Position numbers and translations under genes: made by a program. The notes below the pieces were generated by a model. It was not told where the DNA came from. It saw only the letters and a list, made by a program, of their open reading frames with translations, and ran no database searches. From assembly GCA_020284085.1 (NCBI GenBank), contig JACEVL010000772.1, positions 128,501 through 192,500 on the forward strand: a stretch of DNA of 64,000 bases, in the 5' to 3' direction. The stretch is from Aporrectodea caliginosa. Its lineage: Eukaryota; Annelida; Clitellata; Crassiclitellata; Lumbricidae. Below, one piece after another: positions 22,601 through 28,277 of this stretch (positions within the stretch are counted from its first letter, which is position 1; every line of letters begins with the position of its first letter).

Positions 22601-24637
22601 CCCCACAGACATTGTCTTGGATGGATTATTACCACCAAAAAGCAAACAGTATATACCCGTAGACTTAGAGCACACGACAGGATATTACCAAAAGCTGATA
22701 ACCACATGAGAAAGACTTTCTTGGTTAGAATGTTATATTTGTAAAAATTGTTAATTTACATCTATGTTCACCAGAGTGCGTCTTTGTCAGCTGGTAAAAA
22801 TAAAGAATATACTTACTTACGTACTTTACAGTCTTAGTTTTATAGCGTTTTTATTGCGTTTCTGTAAGGTGCCATATAAATAATCACATACAAAGTCAGA
22901 ATAAAGAAAAGTACTGTAGGGTAAAGAAAGATATTTAGTAAGGTAGTTATTAATTGCCTTTATCAATTAGCATCCACTGAGTTGTAATAATAAACTTCGT
23001 TTATTAATTCAAACTGGTATGAACGCAGTATGATTACAATTCATATGAACGAATGATCACAAGTTGTTACAGGAGTCCAATCTAACTGCATGGCAGCCAT
23101 GCAAGGTGCCCATCTGTCCCACTGCTCATTTTACCAACGTCACCTAACGAATGAAAGGCTGAGTCGACCTTGGAAAGATCATTCGGCTGAAGCAATAGCA
23201 TCAGACAATCAAAGGCAGAGTTGCACGGAAAAGCGCAGATACTCTTGAAAAATAGTAAACGCCTAAATGTGGAGCAGCTATCTGCTAACCGACTGTAACA
23301 AATTATTAACAAGAAACCGTTAACAAAGCAAAGGCCTACTTTTAACGCCATAATAAATAAATGCACGTTTCAAACAAATTGAGTTATCGGATAAGCAGAG
23401 TAACAAAGTTTAAGCCTGCCTTTCAAGAAGATCCTTCAGGGAATCAAATTTAGCTTTCAAATATGCGGTTTCAGCGCTCGATATTTGTCCTGCGTCAACA
23501 AGCTGTATAAAAGCACAACAAATCAATTAGAGATATACTAGCACATAATTATAGCATTTGGAAAACACCGCCTTTTCAGTCCATTCTGAATGCTGCTGCG
23601 AGACTTACAAGCTCGCCTTTCTCGATCTTTACATTTATGGCTGAACAACTTCATTGGCTCCCTCTCTCTAGGCACATCCAATTTAAAGGTCTCATTCTCG
23701 TGCTGAAATCTCAACTGGGTCTTGCAATATAGCTCTGTCACAAAACTATTATTCTCCTTCCCATCTCTGCAAGGTCACTGCGTCCTTTCATATCCTCTGA
23801 CCGGCTTGACCACTTCGTTGATGTTGCGCTGTTGTCAAGGCTTTGGCTGTGCTGTCACTAATTAAGACTTTGAAAATGATATTATAGGTGTCCCTAGTTA
23901 GCGGGATCTTGATCCCTTTTGGGACTCCTCTTGCGGCCAATCTCGTTATTATATGTTGAAATGTTCTGTGCATGATTTGATTTGGCTTCAATAAAAAAGT
24001 TTTGATTTGATTTTGATTTGATTTTGATTTTTTGATTTCCCCATGCTAGGGCCGCAATGGCCATATCCAGATCCTCTGCCTGCATATGTCCCTCTCTATA
24101 GAATGGACTTCCCCTTCTTTGCGCTCTACCATCCTCTCTGGTGGCATCTCTACCTCTTTCTCACACCTTAAAACCTTCCCTTTCTCTCGAGGTAACTCGC
24201 ACTAGGAGCACCTCTGGAAAAGGCTTATGCTATGAGAAGCGCTTTATAAATGATCAAATACAATATAATACAATACAATGAATGTAAGTCTTTCATGCTT
24301 GACATGGTAGACCATTGGTCAAGCAATCGCCTCGTGCGCAGTTGTGAGTTTATTTTGGCACTATACACTCAATAATTTGATGGAGCATACAAGTCGTAAC
24401 CACCTGCTCAAACAACGGAGGAGCCAAACTTGGAACGACGTCTAAGTTTTCTTCAGATGACCTAATCTCAGGAACCGGAACAAGAGTAAATGGATCTGGT
24501 TCGTCGGTTGTTTCCTGGTCTGTAACAGTTGTCGAAGTAGTTTCATCCTCTGTTGGATAGATTTCTGCTTCTTCAAAATCCTCGAAACTTTCTTCAATGT
24601 CGAATCCATTCAAACTGTCTCTATCTCCGTCGCTCAT
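2612..24637 (-). CDS. CCDC146: CCDC146, coiled-coil protein of centrioles and cilia (19 coding exons)
   Basis: Joining 19 exons (24637-24404, 23502-23420, 22200-21988, 21790-21733, 20767-20591, 20124-20051, 18301-18074, 17491-17305, 16780-16688, 16201-16076, 14841-14708, 13872-13708, 13098-12874, 10286-10222, 9627-9464, 5411-5283, 4620-4483, 3754-3533, 2821-2612) gives 974 residues without a stop. Vertebrate CCDC146 has about 955. All exon phases agree. The C-terminus is diagnostic: QRPNAYL, LPRPYGACGPF and MRYFRKP match the conserved CCDC146 tail, and ALKAKF-like, MCIFYERINVQ and VRFLKG match internal blocks. Known of the family: the protein sits at centrioles/centrosomes and on sperm axonemal microtubules, and its loss in mammals causes male infertility with malformed flagella. 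The N-terminal 78 residues are acidic and probably disordered; the rest is heptad-rich helix. The intron after exon 2 is GC-AG. Identity is firm; exact splice sites are inferred by eye. Confidence 0.95.
3229..3440. repeat. Interspersed repeat fragment in CCDC146 intron 18
   Basis: The sequence beginning TATTCACGAGCGCTGCGTC and followed by GTGTCAGAAAGGTTGTCCA recurs in related form at 26359-26470. Its opening block is also found reversed near 14068-14120 and forward near 32649-32700. It is a piece of an unnamed dispersed repeat. Confidence 0.6.
3533..3754 (-). CDS. CCDC146: CCDC146 coding exon 18 (residues 832-905)
   Basis: It encodes VNQLQRNLKRVNRRMMASVA, aligning with ATEKMMALVAELSM of the family. 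The donor ATC|GTAAGC is chosen because it gives phase 0 for exon 19 and yields a join, CDRAEQI-MHAEAI, like the family's VLRDEEMHALAI. Confidence 0.88.
3790..3850 (-). repeat. L2-type 3' end (GGCGC...TATAAA)
   Basis: On the minus strand it reads GGCAGCGCCTCTGAGATAAT and ends GGGGTGCTATATAAATT. The same end occurs at 22395-22450, 27835-27890, 32163-32215 and 60130-60180. It is the 3' terminus of an L2-like LINE or a SINE using the same tail. Confidence 0.65.
4483..4620 (-). CDS. CCDC146: CCDC146 coding exon 17 (residues 786-831)
   Basis: It encodes LEIRFSRKEAQAKEKQLVLR through FVASH, aligning with ELQLAKKEEKLLEKD. The acceptor is CTTCAG and the donor CAT|GTAAGC. Confidence 0.92.
5100..5180. 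repeat. TATAG/TATGG microsatellite
   Basis: Degenerate pentamer run TATAG, TATGG in CCDC146 intron 16. Confidence 0.7.
5283..5411 (-). CDS. CCDC146: CCDC146 coding exon 16 (residues 743-785)
   Basis: It encodes LCKQRERLVQLEEEYGDTES and RVRFLKGTDADPMQMKMKRE, then H. The RVRFLKG part aligns with the family's RARFLPGKDL. Consensus GTAAGT donor, phase 0. Confidence 0.93.
5876..6760 (-). pseudogene. C-terminal half of transposase-like protein, broken
   Basis: Read on the minus strand from 6760 downwards with frameshifts and at least two in-frame stops: IKSRVQEFDGLCQKGEIDYIF, DREDTTKVILKAD, a block ending VCALHTNEFPLRHLITALDG, and a tail CHAQSIHKCVKEVTESAG with MTKNESKQDL. The L-H-x-NE-x-PLRHL block is typical of an uncharacterised transposon protein family. 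It lacks an intact frame and runs opposite to its N-terminal half. Confidence 0.65.
6765..7682 (+). pseudogene. N-terminal half of the same transposase-like protein, broken
   Basis: Plus-strand frames at 6765-6998, about 7020-7130, 7216-7422 and 7404-7682 carry LPTLRDIMRYGILL, LAKDIYPKVLEKWELAKSSF, KLDKLFDLLNYCRCNIF, DRLKRRKRQKTREQ and RYGVGLRATAAITTAA. These occur in this order in the N-terminal region of the family whose C-terminal half lies at 5876-6760. Frameshifts separate them. Confidence 0.6.
8180..8447 (+). mobile_element. tRNA-derived SINE, family 1 copy A
   Basis: The head carries an RNA polymerase III B-box-like GGGTTCTATACCC at 8232-8244. The body shares TGACTCAACCTTCAACTC, AAATGAGCAATAGGACAGAT, GGGCGCCTTGCA and CGACTCCTGTTAAACTGG with three other copies in this window. 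The tail ends TCAGTTTGAATTAATAAACG followed by AT-rich triplets. It adjoins the right end of the intron 15 transposon. Confidence 0.75.
8448..9463. other. CCDC146 intron 15, remainder
   Basis: I recognise no repeat, hairpin or coding segment here. It is ordinary AT-rich intron. Confidence 0.5.
9464..9627 (-). CDS. CCDC146: CCDC146 coding exon 15 (residues 688-742)
   Basis: It encodes KAIDEAELALRRKVDEISSL through IYKLSEQ. The acceptor is TTTGGCAG and the donor CAG|GTGGTC, phase 0. Downstream lies the largest intron (4 kb). Confidence 0.9.
9855..9911. repeat. Two adjacent perfect hairpins in CCDC146 intron 14
   Basis: Positions 9855-9893 are 19-bp perfect inverted arms (GCTTTTCATTGCATTTAGA) around a single A. 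At 9895-9911 a second 8-bp stem (CATCTAAA) surrounds one T. Both could extrude as cruciforms. The rest of intron 14 is unremarkable. Confidence 0.9.
10222..10286 (-). CDS. CCDC146: CCDC146 coding exon 14 (residues 666-688)
   Basis: A 65-nt exon without its own long frame. It encodes RGIELAERNEEMCIFYERIN and ends VQ, almost the vertebrate [20 protein letters not shown] block. Donor A|GTAAGA; phases fit exons 13 and 15. Confidence 0.93.
10985..11180 (+). repeat. LINE/SINE 3' end with GATTT-type tail
   Basis: It shares a TTAGCGGGAYCT-type block and a TGATTTGATTGG-type tail with 23898-24035. Only the 3' part is present; the parent family is not identified. Confidence 0.45.
11275..11929. mobile_element. 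Foldback (TU-like) element in CCDC146 intron 13
   Basis: A direct repeat GTCCATGGG occurs at 11275-11283 and 11921-11929. Inside, the left arm (about 11289-11396) is seven tandem 15-bp units of the form GGACGATTCGTCAAC. The right arm (about 11811-11912) is the same array inverted. The core carries further inverted repeats of AGTTGGATTGAT and CAATCCAACTTCTATTT. Long inverted termini made of 15-bp tandem units are the hallmark of the TU foldback elements described from sea urchins. There is no coding capacity. The arm reading frames are by-products of the repeat. Confidence 0.75.
12110..12810 (+). mobile_element. 5'-truncated LINE fragment, C-terminal RT region (family BS-like)
   Basis: The frame encodes GVTMSDTLSFDMHIDKICCR, SLYALRVLTAHGLAGPKLYD and LLYAAPAWWG. 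After a frameshift it gives LFSAVLGTPGHVLHGLL and HDRVLPKADNQMRKTFIVRM. This is the region after the polymerase domain of a non-LTR retrotransposon. The tail is (TTAC)n at 12776-12805. It lies antisense to CCDC146 in intron 13. The same family recurs at 22660, 38880, 42953 (minus) and 50349. Confidence 0.8.
12874..13098 (-). CDS. CCDC146: CCDC146 coding exon 13 (residues 591-666)
   Basis: It encodes HLENEQSKVSMETEEYHRLR through RRYKPAVLTRNK, matching the family's LRKRYEKAVQHRN block. The acceptor is TATCTTAG and the donor AG|GTTAAT. Confidence 0.92.
13608..13650. repeat. (GATT)n microsatellite
   Basis: About nine GATT units in CCDC146 intron 12. Confidence 0.9.
13708..13872 (-). CDS. CCDC146: CCDC146 coding exon 12 (residues 536-591)
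   Basis: It encodes AADVQRMTEAIKGKG through VLAEKAASFTE. KARHKIYEMKERM aligns with KAHQKVNEIKERH of vertebrate CCDC146. Several GT donors exist near the end; GA|GTCGGT is chosen because it alone fits the phase of exon 13. Confidence 0.85.
13873..14707. other. CCDC146 intron 11
   Basis: It holds a short CTGT/CTCT-rich stretch near 13990-14030 and, around 14068-14120, the reversed dispersed repeat also seen at 3239. Nothing coding is recognised. Confidence 0.5.
14708..14841 (-). CDS. CCDC146: CCDC146 coding exon 11 (residues 492-536)
   Basis: It encodes NHLIEREAIKIREALLKGKR through MKKILQNTNQ. NHLIEREAIKI aligns with the family's NLLRMTQIKI. The acceptor is TTAACAG and the donor AA|GTACTT, phase 2. 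Confidence 0.85.
15012..15055. repeat. Perfect 20-bp inverted repeat, 4-nt loop
   Basis: The left arm CATTCGTTTAATCACTTAAA and its exact reverse complement are separated by CACA. It lies in CCDC146 intron 10. Confidence 0.95.
15113..15870 (+). mobile_element. L2-like LINE fragment (3' part)
   Basis: Decayed plus-strand frames give YYHLRRIRATRRPVSSSVF, DMTEHLHWLSLS and SCIGPTLWNDLPLS, followed by the typical GGGAGCCCTTCTGA block and a GGAGGCGCTTTAGAAG...AATAC tail. These match the end of L2-type reverse transcriptase ORFs. It sits antisense in CCDC146 intron 10. Confidence 0.75.
16076..16201 (-). CDS. CCDC146: CCDC146 coding exon 10 (residues 450-491)
   Basis: It encodes ENMSKETKMLYDESLVGKQR through IRKTTAL, coiled coil. 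The acceptor is TTTTTAG and the donor CTG|GTTATA, phase 0. Confidence 0.88.
16688..16780 (-). CDS. CCDC146: CCDC146 coding exon 9 (residues 419-449)
   Basis: It encodes LSTMPSRKVSTEKKKALQHE and onward. The MP...STEKKKALQHE part aligns with IPKDDSTLSERRRELHKE of vertebrate CCDC146. Phase 0 at both ends. Confidence 0.9.
17305..17491 (-). CDS. CCDC146: CCDC146 coding exon 8 (residues 356-418)
   Basis: It encodes ADLLMKLQYARAQRRLIRHM through LLYKLNRE and matches the mid-coil region of the family. The acceptor is TTTTACAG and the donor GAG|GTATCA, phase 0. Confidence 0.9.
17589..17708. repeat. Tandem duplication, about 66-bp units
   Basis: CATTCTAGGCAGAAACAGT followed by TTATGTACAACT occurs at about 17591 and again at about 17657 in CCDC146 intron 7. 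Confidence 0.8.
18074..18301 (-). CDS. CCDC146: CCDC146 coding exon 7 (residues 280-356)
   Basis: It encodes SEQMKLLVEADAQLSETNSH through NEDIFLAEN, continuous coiled coil. The donor AA|GTAGGT contains a TAG in the exon frame, marking the exon end. Confidence 0.9.
18376..19539 (-). mobile_element. hAT transposon, decayed, in CCDC146 intron 6
   Basis: Terminal inverted repeats CAGTGTTTTAGTTGTC (18384) and its complement (ending 19531) are flanked by a perfect 8-bp duplication, GTTACACG, at 18376-18383 and 19532-19539. Near 19070-18850 on the minus strand, NDLLMIGINGPPLTAWN and YVISCLKAGNKATG match the C-terminal dimerisation end of hAT transposases. Stops and frameshifts show it is dead. Runs of G/C flank both ends just inside the termini. 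Confidence 0.88.
20051..20124 (-). CDS. CCDC146: CCDC146 coding exon 6 (residues 256-280)
   Basis: A short exon, LDEVAISGVPRDLARQGERL and onward, that aligns with the family's KDEVAHHQTIPVQIGKEIEK block. The acceptor is TTACAG and the donor AG|GTGAGA. Confidence 0.9.
20591..20767 (-). CDS. CCDC146: CCDC146 coding exon 5 (residues 197-255)
   Basis: It encodes DDMQLRHDLKESCADLRKEI onward. LRKEIIQQ aligns with the family's ELRKEIMQ. Phase 0 at both ends, with donor TCG|GTAATG. Confidence 0.9.
20935..21165 (-). mobile_element. tRNA-derived SINE, family 1 copy B
   Basis: Minus strand: B-box-like GGGATCGCTTCCC at about 21098-21110, body with GGTAAAATGAGCACTAGGAC and GGGCGCTTTGCA, and 3' GACTCCTGTAATAACTTGTG. 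It lies in CCDC146 intron 4, in the same orientation as the gene. Confidence 0.75.
21733..21790 (-). CDS. CCDC146: CCDC146 coding exon 4 (residues 177-196)
   Basis: A 58-nt micro-exon (MEEKKEALDIEYTEMCQKQ) between a TTTAG acceptor and a consensus GTAAGT donor. It joins exons 3 and 5 in frame. Confidence 0.85.
21988..22200 (-). CDS. CCDC146: CCDC146 coding exon 3 (residues 106-177)
   Basis: It encodes a heptad-rich helix from SEMERERRQEA to AKHQQDIEK. The donor GTAGGA directly overlaps a TAG stop, so splicing is required. Phase 2 in and phase 2 out fit both neighbours. Confidence 0.9.
22395..22617 (-). mobile_element. tRNA-derived SINE, family 2, with L2-type tail
   Basis: On the minus strand the head has an A-box-like TGGTGTAGGGG and a B box GGTTCGAATCC. 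The 3' end is GGGAGCGCCTCTGAGTAGAA and onward to GGGGCACTATATAAAT, the tail of L2-like LINEs in this window. The tail implies mobilisation by that LINE. It lies in CCDC146 intron 2. Confidence 0.75.
22640..22820 (+). mobile_element. BS-like LINE 3' end
   Basis: It encodes the very end of the ORF (LRAHDRILPKADNHMRKTFL) and carries an ACTTACTTACGTAC tail. It lies in CCDC146 intron 2. Confidence 0.7.
22995..23170 (-). mobile_element. tRNA-derived SINE, family 1 copy C (head missing)
   Basis: The minus strand carries CTTTCATTCGTTAGGTGACG, GGTAAAATGAGCAGTGGGAC, a GGCACCTTGCAT block and GACTCCTGTAACAACTTGTG. The tRNA-like head is absent, as in 5'-truncated SINE insertions. It lies in CCDC146 intron 2. 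Confidence 0.7.
23420..23502 (-). CDS. CCDC146: CCDC146 coding exon 2 (residues 79-106)
   Basis: After a TATACAG acceptor it encodes LVDAGQISSAETAYLKAKFD, matching the conserved ALKAKY block near the start of the family's coiled coil. Only a GC donor (AAAG|GCAGGC) gives the phase needed to join exon 3; a stop codon follows shortly. Confidence 0.85.
23560..24275 (+). mobile_element. L2-like LINE fragment interrupted by another repeat
   Basis: The first part (23578-23870) encodes MLLRDLQARLSRSLHLWL and NNFIGSLSLGTSNLKV-like remnants. The second part (24040-24275) has the SLWNGLP-like end and a GAAGCGCTTTATAAATGATC tail with AATAC repeats. Between them, 23898-24035 is the GATTT-tailed repeat also seen at 10985. 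It lies in CCDC146 intron 1. Confidence 0.65.
24404..24637 (-). CDS. CCDC146: CCDC146 coding exon 1 (residues 1-78)
   Basis: The exon opens with ATG of MSDGDRDS and encodes an acidic, Thr-rich, probably unstructured head ending PPLFEQ before a GTGGTT donor, phase 0. The frame stays open 25 codons further upstream, but TTTTACAG ends nine bases before this ATG, so the extra codons are more likely intron. Confidence 0.85.
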
Positions 24638-24646
24638 CTTTAAGCA

Positions 24647-24750
24647 CTGTAAAACAATGCAAAATAAAGTCAGATAATTCAAGAACCTAAATATTGCCAT
24701 ATGCAACGTCACTTAGAGCAGCGCAATGTATGATGCAGTGCAGAACTTAC
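24647..24750 (-). other. Predicted 5' UTR intron of CCDC146
   Basis: On the minus strand a strong GTAAGTT donor at 24750 and a TTTTACAG acceptor at 24647 bound 104 bp immediately before the start codon. The leader exon would end at 24751. The transcription start is not visible; a SINE copy lies from about 24.89 kb, so the promoter is either very short or beyond it. Confidence 0.45.
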
Positions 24751-24889
24751 TCGAATAAAATTTACCAAGTAATGCCAGTTTATGTAATGATTATCTGGGC
24801 AGAGTATACTTAGTATATGCTTGGCCTAGCTTCTTAAATTGAATCTTGTATGGCTCACGCTAACACCAGTGCTCTATGCCCGTGTTTCC

Positions 24890-25172
24890 CAGCATCGGCC
24901 TTGCACGGAGAGGGGTTTAGGTGAATGGTAACACTCCAGCATGAAGCGCAGACGATCAGCATGGACGCGCGATCGATTCCCGCTATCCTCCCAAACGTCC
25001 ACTCAACCTTCCATTCGTTAGGCGGCTGTGGTAACATTAGCAGTAGGATATATAGGCGCCTTGCATGGCTACCATACAGTTAAATTCGACTCCTGCAATA
25101 ACTGTAATCATCCGTTCATACTATGACTTGTAATCATACTGCGGTGTGTCAGCTTGAATTAATACTGCTGTC
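24890..25172 (+). mobile_element. tRNA-derived SINE, family 1 copy D
   Basis: Head with B-box-like GCGATCGATTCCC at 24967-24979, body TCCACTCAACCTTCCATTCG, a GGCGCCTTGCATGGCTACCA block, CGACTCCTGCAATAACTG and the tail GTCAGCTTGAATTAATAC. It sits about 250 bp upstream of the CCDC146 start codon, in reverse orientation to the gene, so it may bound or contribute to the promoter. Confidence 0.78.
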
Positions 25173-25374
25173 CTGCTACCTGTTCCCATCTGAACACTCG
25201 AGGAAACTGAAATATCTCATGTCTAATATTATTGTCTATGGCCCCGACATATGGTAGGTCGGCTATGAACGAGGACAAATCGCAACAGTGCCCTGTCCAT
25301 TGTATTCTCGCGCTTTGATTTACACTAATTCAATATTTGCACGCTTTCTCGAATCACGAACTAATGAGTAACCA

Positions 25375-25690
25375 TCACACATGCTGCCTCTGGTCGCCAT
25401 CTTCGTTCTTTAGACCGAAATGACCTATTGGTACCTCGGACTCGGACTGCTACTGCCCAGCACCGTGCATATGCATCGGTTGGCTCCTTGCTCTGGAATG
25501 ATCATCCCTCTATGACTCGATCCATGATTTCAATTGGGGTTACTGCTGCCTCTGTCCCTAGTCTTAAGACTTTTCTTTTCTCGTGGGCCCTTCGCACTGA
25601 GAGCGCTTCTGATTAGGCTGTAGTAGGAAAGGTGCTTTTGAAATCCGTGATTGCATTACATTATATTACATGTATTGCCTAATAATGTTC
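25375..25690 (+). mobile_element. L2-like LINE 3' end
   Basis: It encodes VPRTRTATAQHRAYASVGSL, LWNDHPSMTRS and SLKTFLFSWALRTESASD, then a stop. This is the classic C-terminus of L2-type ORF2. The AGGAAAGGTGCTTTTGAAAT tail and ATTAC repeats follow. Confidence 0.88.
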
Positions 25691-26189
25691 TCCTGCATAG
25701 ACCGCAATGATTAGGCCTAAACTCCCTATCACTGCGCAGTCATAACCGGCAGTGGCTGTAGAATTTTCGAGTGAAAGGGAAACTGACATGATTGTCTAAC
25801 ACTCTAACCTTTGAAGTCTTCAGTACGAGTACTGATTAATGTTAACCAATGCTACTTTACACATTGCTTTTTGTAGTCAGCAACATTTGTTATAGAAATC
25901 TTGATACTTTATGACTGAAATTCGTATTGAAGCTACCTGATTGTCCGGACATAAACAGATTTACATGTAGTAGAAATTATGTAGCTATAGCGAAATTAAA
26001 ATTAGGCGCTAATTGTCTATGTAAAAATGTTCTTTCGTGACCTACATTTTACTCAGCGTGTATAAATGTCACGCACGTGCTTGCGAAAAGTATCTGCAAT
26101 GAAGAAATCCCTAATTTATACAATTCACTTGACGACCTTTACTAGTCTAGGACTCTAGGTTACGTAAAAAAATATTGTCTATAATGATG

Positions 26190-26320
26190 ATGATGACGAA
26201 GACGACGATATTAATGATGATGGAGATAAGGATAATGATAGGCTTAATAATAAAAGTAATTATTATAATAACAATAATACTAATGACCACAAAAATAAAT
26301 ATGGTAATCATAATTCTAAG
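26190..26320. repeat. Degenerate GAT/AAT low-complexity tract
   Basis: Mixed GATGAT, AATAAT and related trinucleotides; no coding value. Confidence 0.7.
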
Positions 26321-26568
26321 CGCTAACTTATTAACAACTAAGATCAGAATACCAGATTATTCACATGCGCTGCGTCAAGTCAGAGGGTTGTCCAAATATA
26401 CCAAATGAAGGACAACATCCAGTTGGCAGAAACAGTCGGCTAAAACGACTGATTTAAAAACTTCAACATTTAATTGCTTCAAATAAATAAATAAATTGTA
26501 AATAATTACCAGGCTGAATAGTTTTTCTTGTTTACACTTAACCAATAAAATTTGAAGACCGTTAGCAA

Positions 26569-26618
26569 TGACGTCATCCACGTCATCCTACACGTTCACT
26601 AACGTTGTAATGACGTCA
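26569..26618. promoter_or_regulatory. Two full consensus CRE palindromes
   Basis: TGACGTCA occurs at 26569-26576 and 26611-26618, with partial ACGTCA copies between. These are ATF/CREB sites by consensus, about 1.9 kb upstream of the CCDC146 start codon. Function is unproven. Confidence 0.35.
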
Positions 26619-26814
26619 CCCACGGCTGGTAACGTCGGCCATCGGTCAAATCCATCGACATATTATAATTATTATTGTAGGCCTACAATATACGTCGATG
26701 GTCAAATCAAAATATTATCAATACAATACAATACAATTAGAAATTTATAGCGCGCTTTAAAAAGACAAGTCTTGCACGAGAGCGCGTCTGCGCTGTGTTC
26801 TTAGCAATAGTGAA

Positions 26815-26900
26815 GTATTGCAGGCTGTCTGTTCTGTTAGTAGTTAAGATTTAAATTGCATAACATGTAGGCTAAATGTACAGCGCAGTTATTATTATAT
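26815..26900 (+). repeat. Fragment of family 3 SINE/LINE 3' end
   Basis: GCAGGCTGTCTGTTCTGTTA, TAGTTAAGATTTAAATTGCA and TGTACAGCGCAG match the 3' region of the minus-strand copy at 32935-33120. Confidence 0.6.
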
Positions 26901-27059
26901 TCGTTTTATTGGTAACAAAAACTGATAGACACACCGCCATCAGGTACATTGCAATTTAACAAAAGTTATAAATGAATGCTAAGCAAGATTGTACCATATA
27001 CCATAACAAGAAGCCAATGTTAGAGCGACAATAAGGCAACAAATTGTTATCAACTATTA

Positions 27060-27490
27060 CCTAATGAATTGTTAAGTTAATTGAGAGAGTAACGTGGGAT
27101 GAGTAATTTATCAGCATTAGTGCGTTTGTCAGGCGCTTCAATAAAGAAAAGATTATTAGGCCTATAGTGTAATGAGAATAGATGAGTTTATAATTTTGAT
27201 TTAAATTGGGTAACAGATGAACATTGACAGATTGTAGCTGGGAGACTGTTCCATTCTCTGAGTTCAAAGACAGCAAAAGCACGATTTCTAAACTTCCTCT
27301 TGGTGCGAAGAACGGTAGCCTAAAGTCTCCTTGCGTGGCCGATCTGAGTCTAGTCCTCTAGGATTTGAAGCAGAGCATGGCACGACCATGGATGTCATAT
27401 ATGAGGGGAGGTACCAGAATGAATATGATACACGAGGAGGGAGATTTTGAAAGCGATACGGGCGCGAATGGGAAGCCAGTGTAGTTGTTG
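27060..27490 (-). mobile_element. L2-like LINE fragment
   Basis: Minus-strand remnants include ARIAFKISLLVYHIHS, a RTRLRSATQG block, VLLLSLNSENGTVSQLQS and a TLFSLHY-like end. These follow the order of an L2-type ORF2 C-terminus. The part at 27130-27155 carries the CAGGCGCTTCAATAAAG tail of family 3. Confidence 0.55.
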
Positions 27491-27819
27491 AAGAGATTGT
27501 GTGACGTTGTCTCTGGGACCAAGACCTTTAATTAGTTTATCAAATAATTTTATAATGAAGAATATCAGAATTAATTATCTGAAGCTCGACGCCCTCCCTT
27601 ACGAAATCATGAAATCCAAGGGCGCAGGCTTAACACAAACCCATGACGAGGTTGGAGAGATAACGATTGCTAAGGAATCAACTGATTGCGCTGTTTATCG
27701 CAGTAATAATTATCTACTTAAGCGTGAGAGGAAGAAGACATTGAGCTTGTTGGATTTTCGTAGAATCTACAGAGGTAGGCCTATCATGAACCACTGCATA
27801 TGCTAGTCAACGCGGGATT

Positions 27820-27900
27820 CATTCATTCATTCAGAGCATTTATATAGTACCCCTTCAAGAAACTACTCAGGAGCGCTCCCGGCCCAGCCACGACTAAAGA
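27820..27900 (-). repeat. L2-type 3' end
   Basis: On the minus strand, GGGAGCGCTCCTGAGTAGTT then GGGGTACTATATAAATGC, the shared GGCGC...TATAAA terminus. Confidence 0.65.
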
Positions 27901-28277
27901 AAAAAGACTTGAGGGACTTGTAGAACCCTGTCAGATGGCTTACAAGTAAAAAACGAAGCTTAAGTGGTAGGTCAGGGATGGCTGTGGTCTGCGAGGAGGC
28001 TGCAGAATCGTTGATCTAGCGGCTTCATTTTACTTGCCATCAAGGTATAGCCAGCCGATTAGCCTACACCTTCACCTCTTTAATGCCCACTATAAATAAC
28101 ATAGTTTAGCATCTGACATGCCAAGTGATATAACCAACTTAAGGTTTACCACGAATAGGAAGCATAAAATGTCGTTTAGAAATCTGAACATCAATCAAGT
28201 TTTATGGAGGTTACATCATCGTCTTTCCTGCTTTCTCGTAGTCTCATCCAGTTTCCGATTCGACCAATTTGTCCAGG

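Noticed and set aside
22500..22617. Functional tRNA gene
   Set aside because: A and B boxes are present but no cloverleaf can be completed; the head continues into a SINE body with an L2-type tail.
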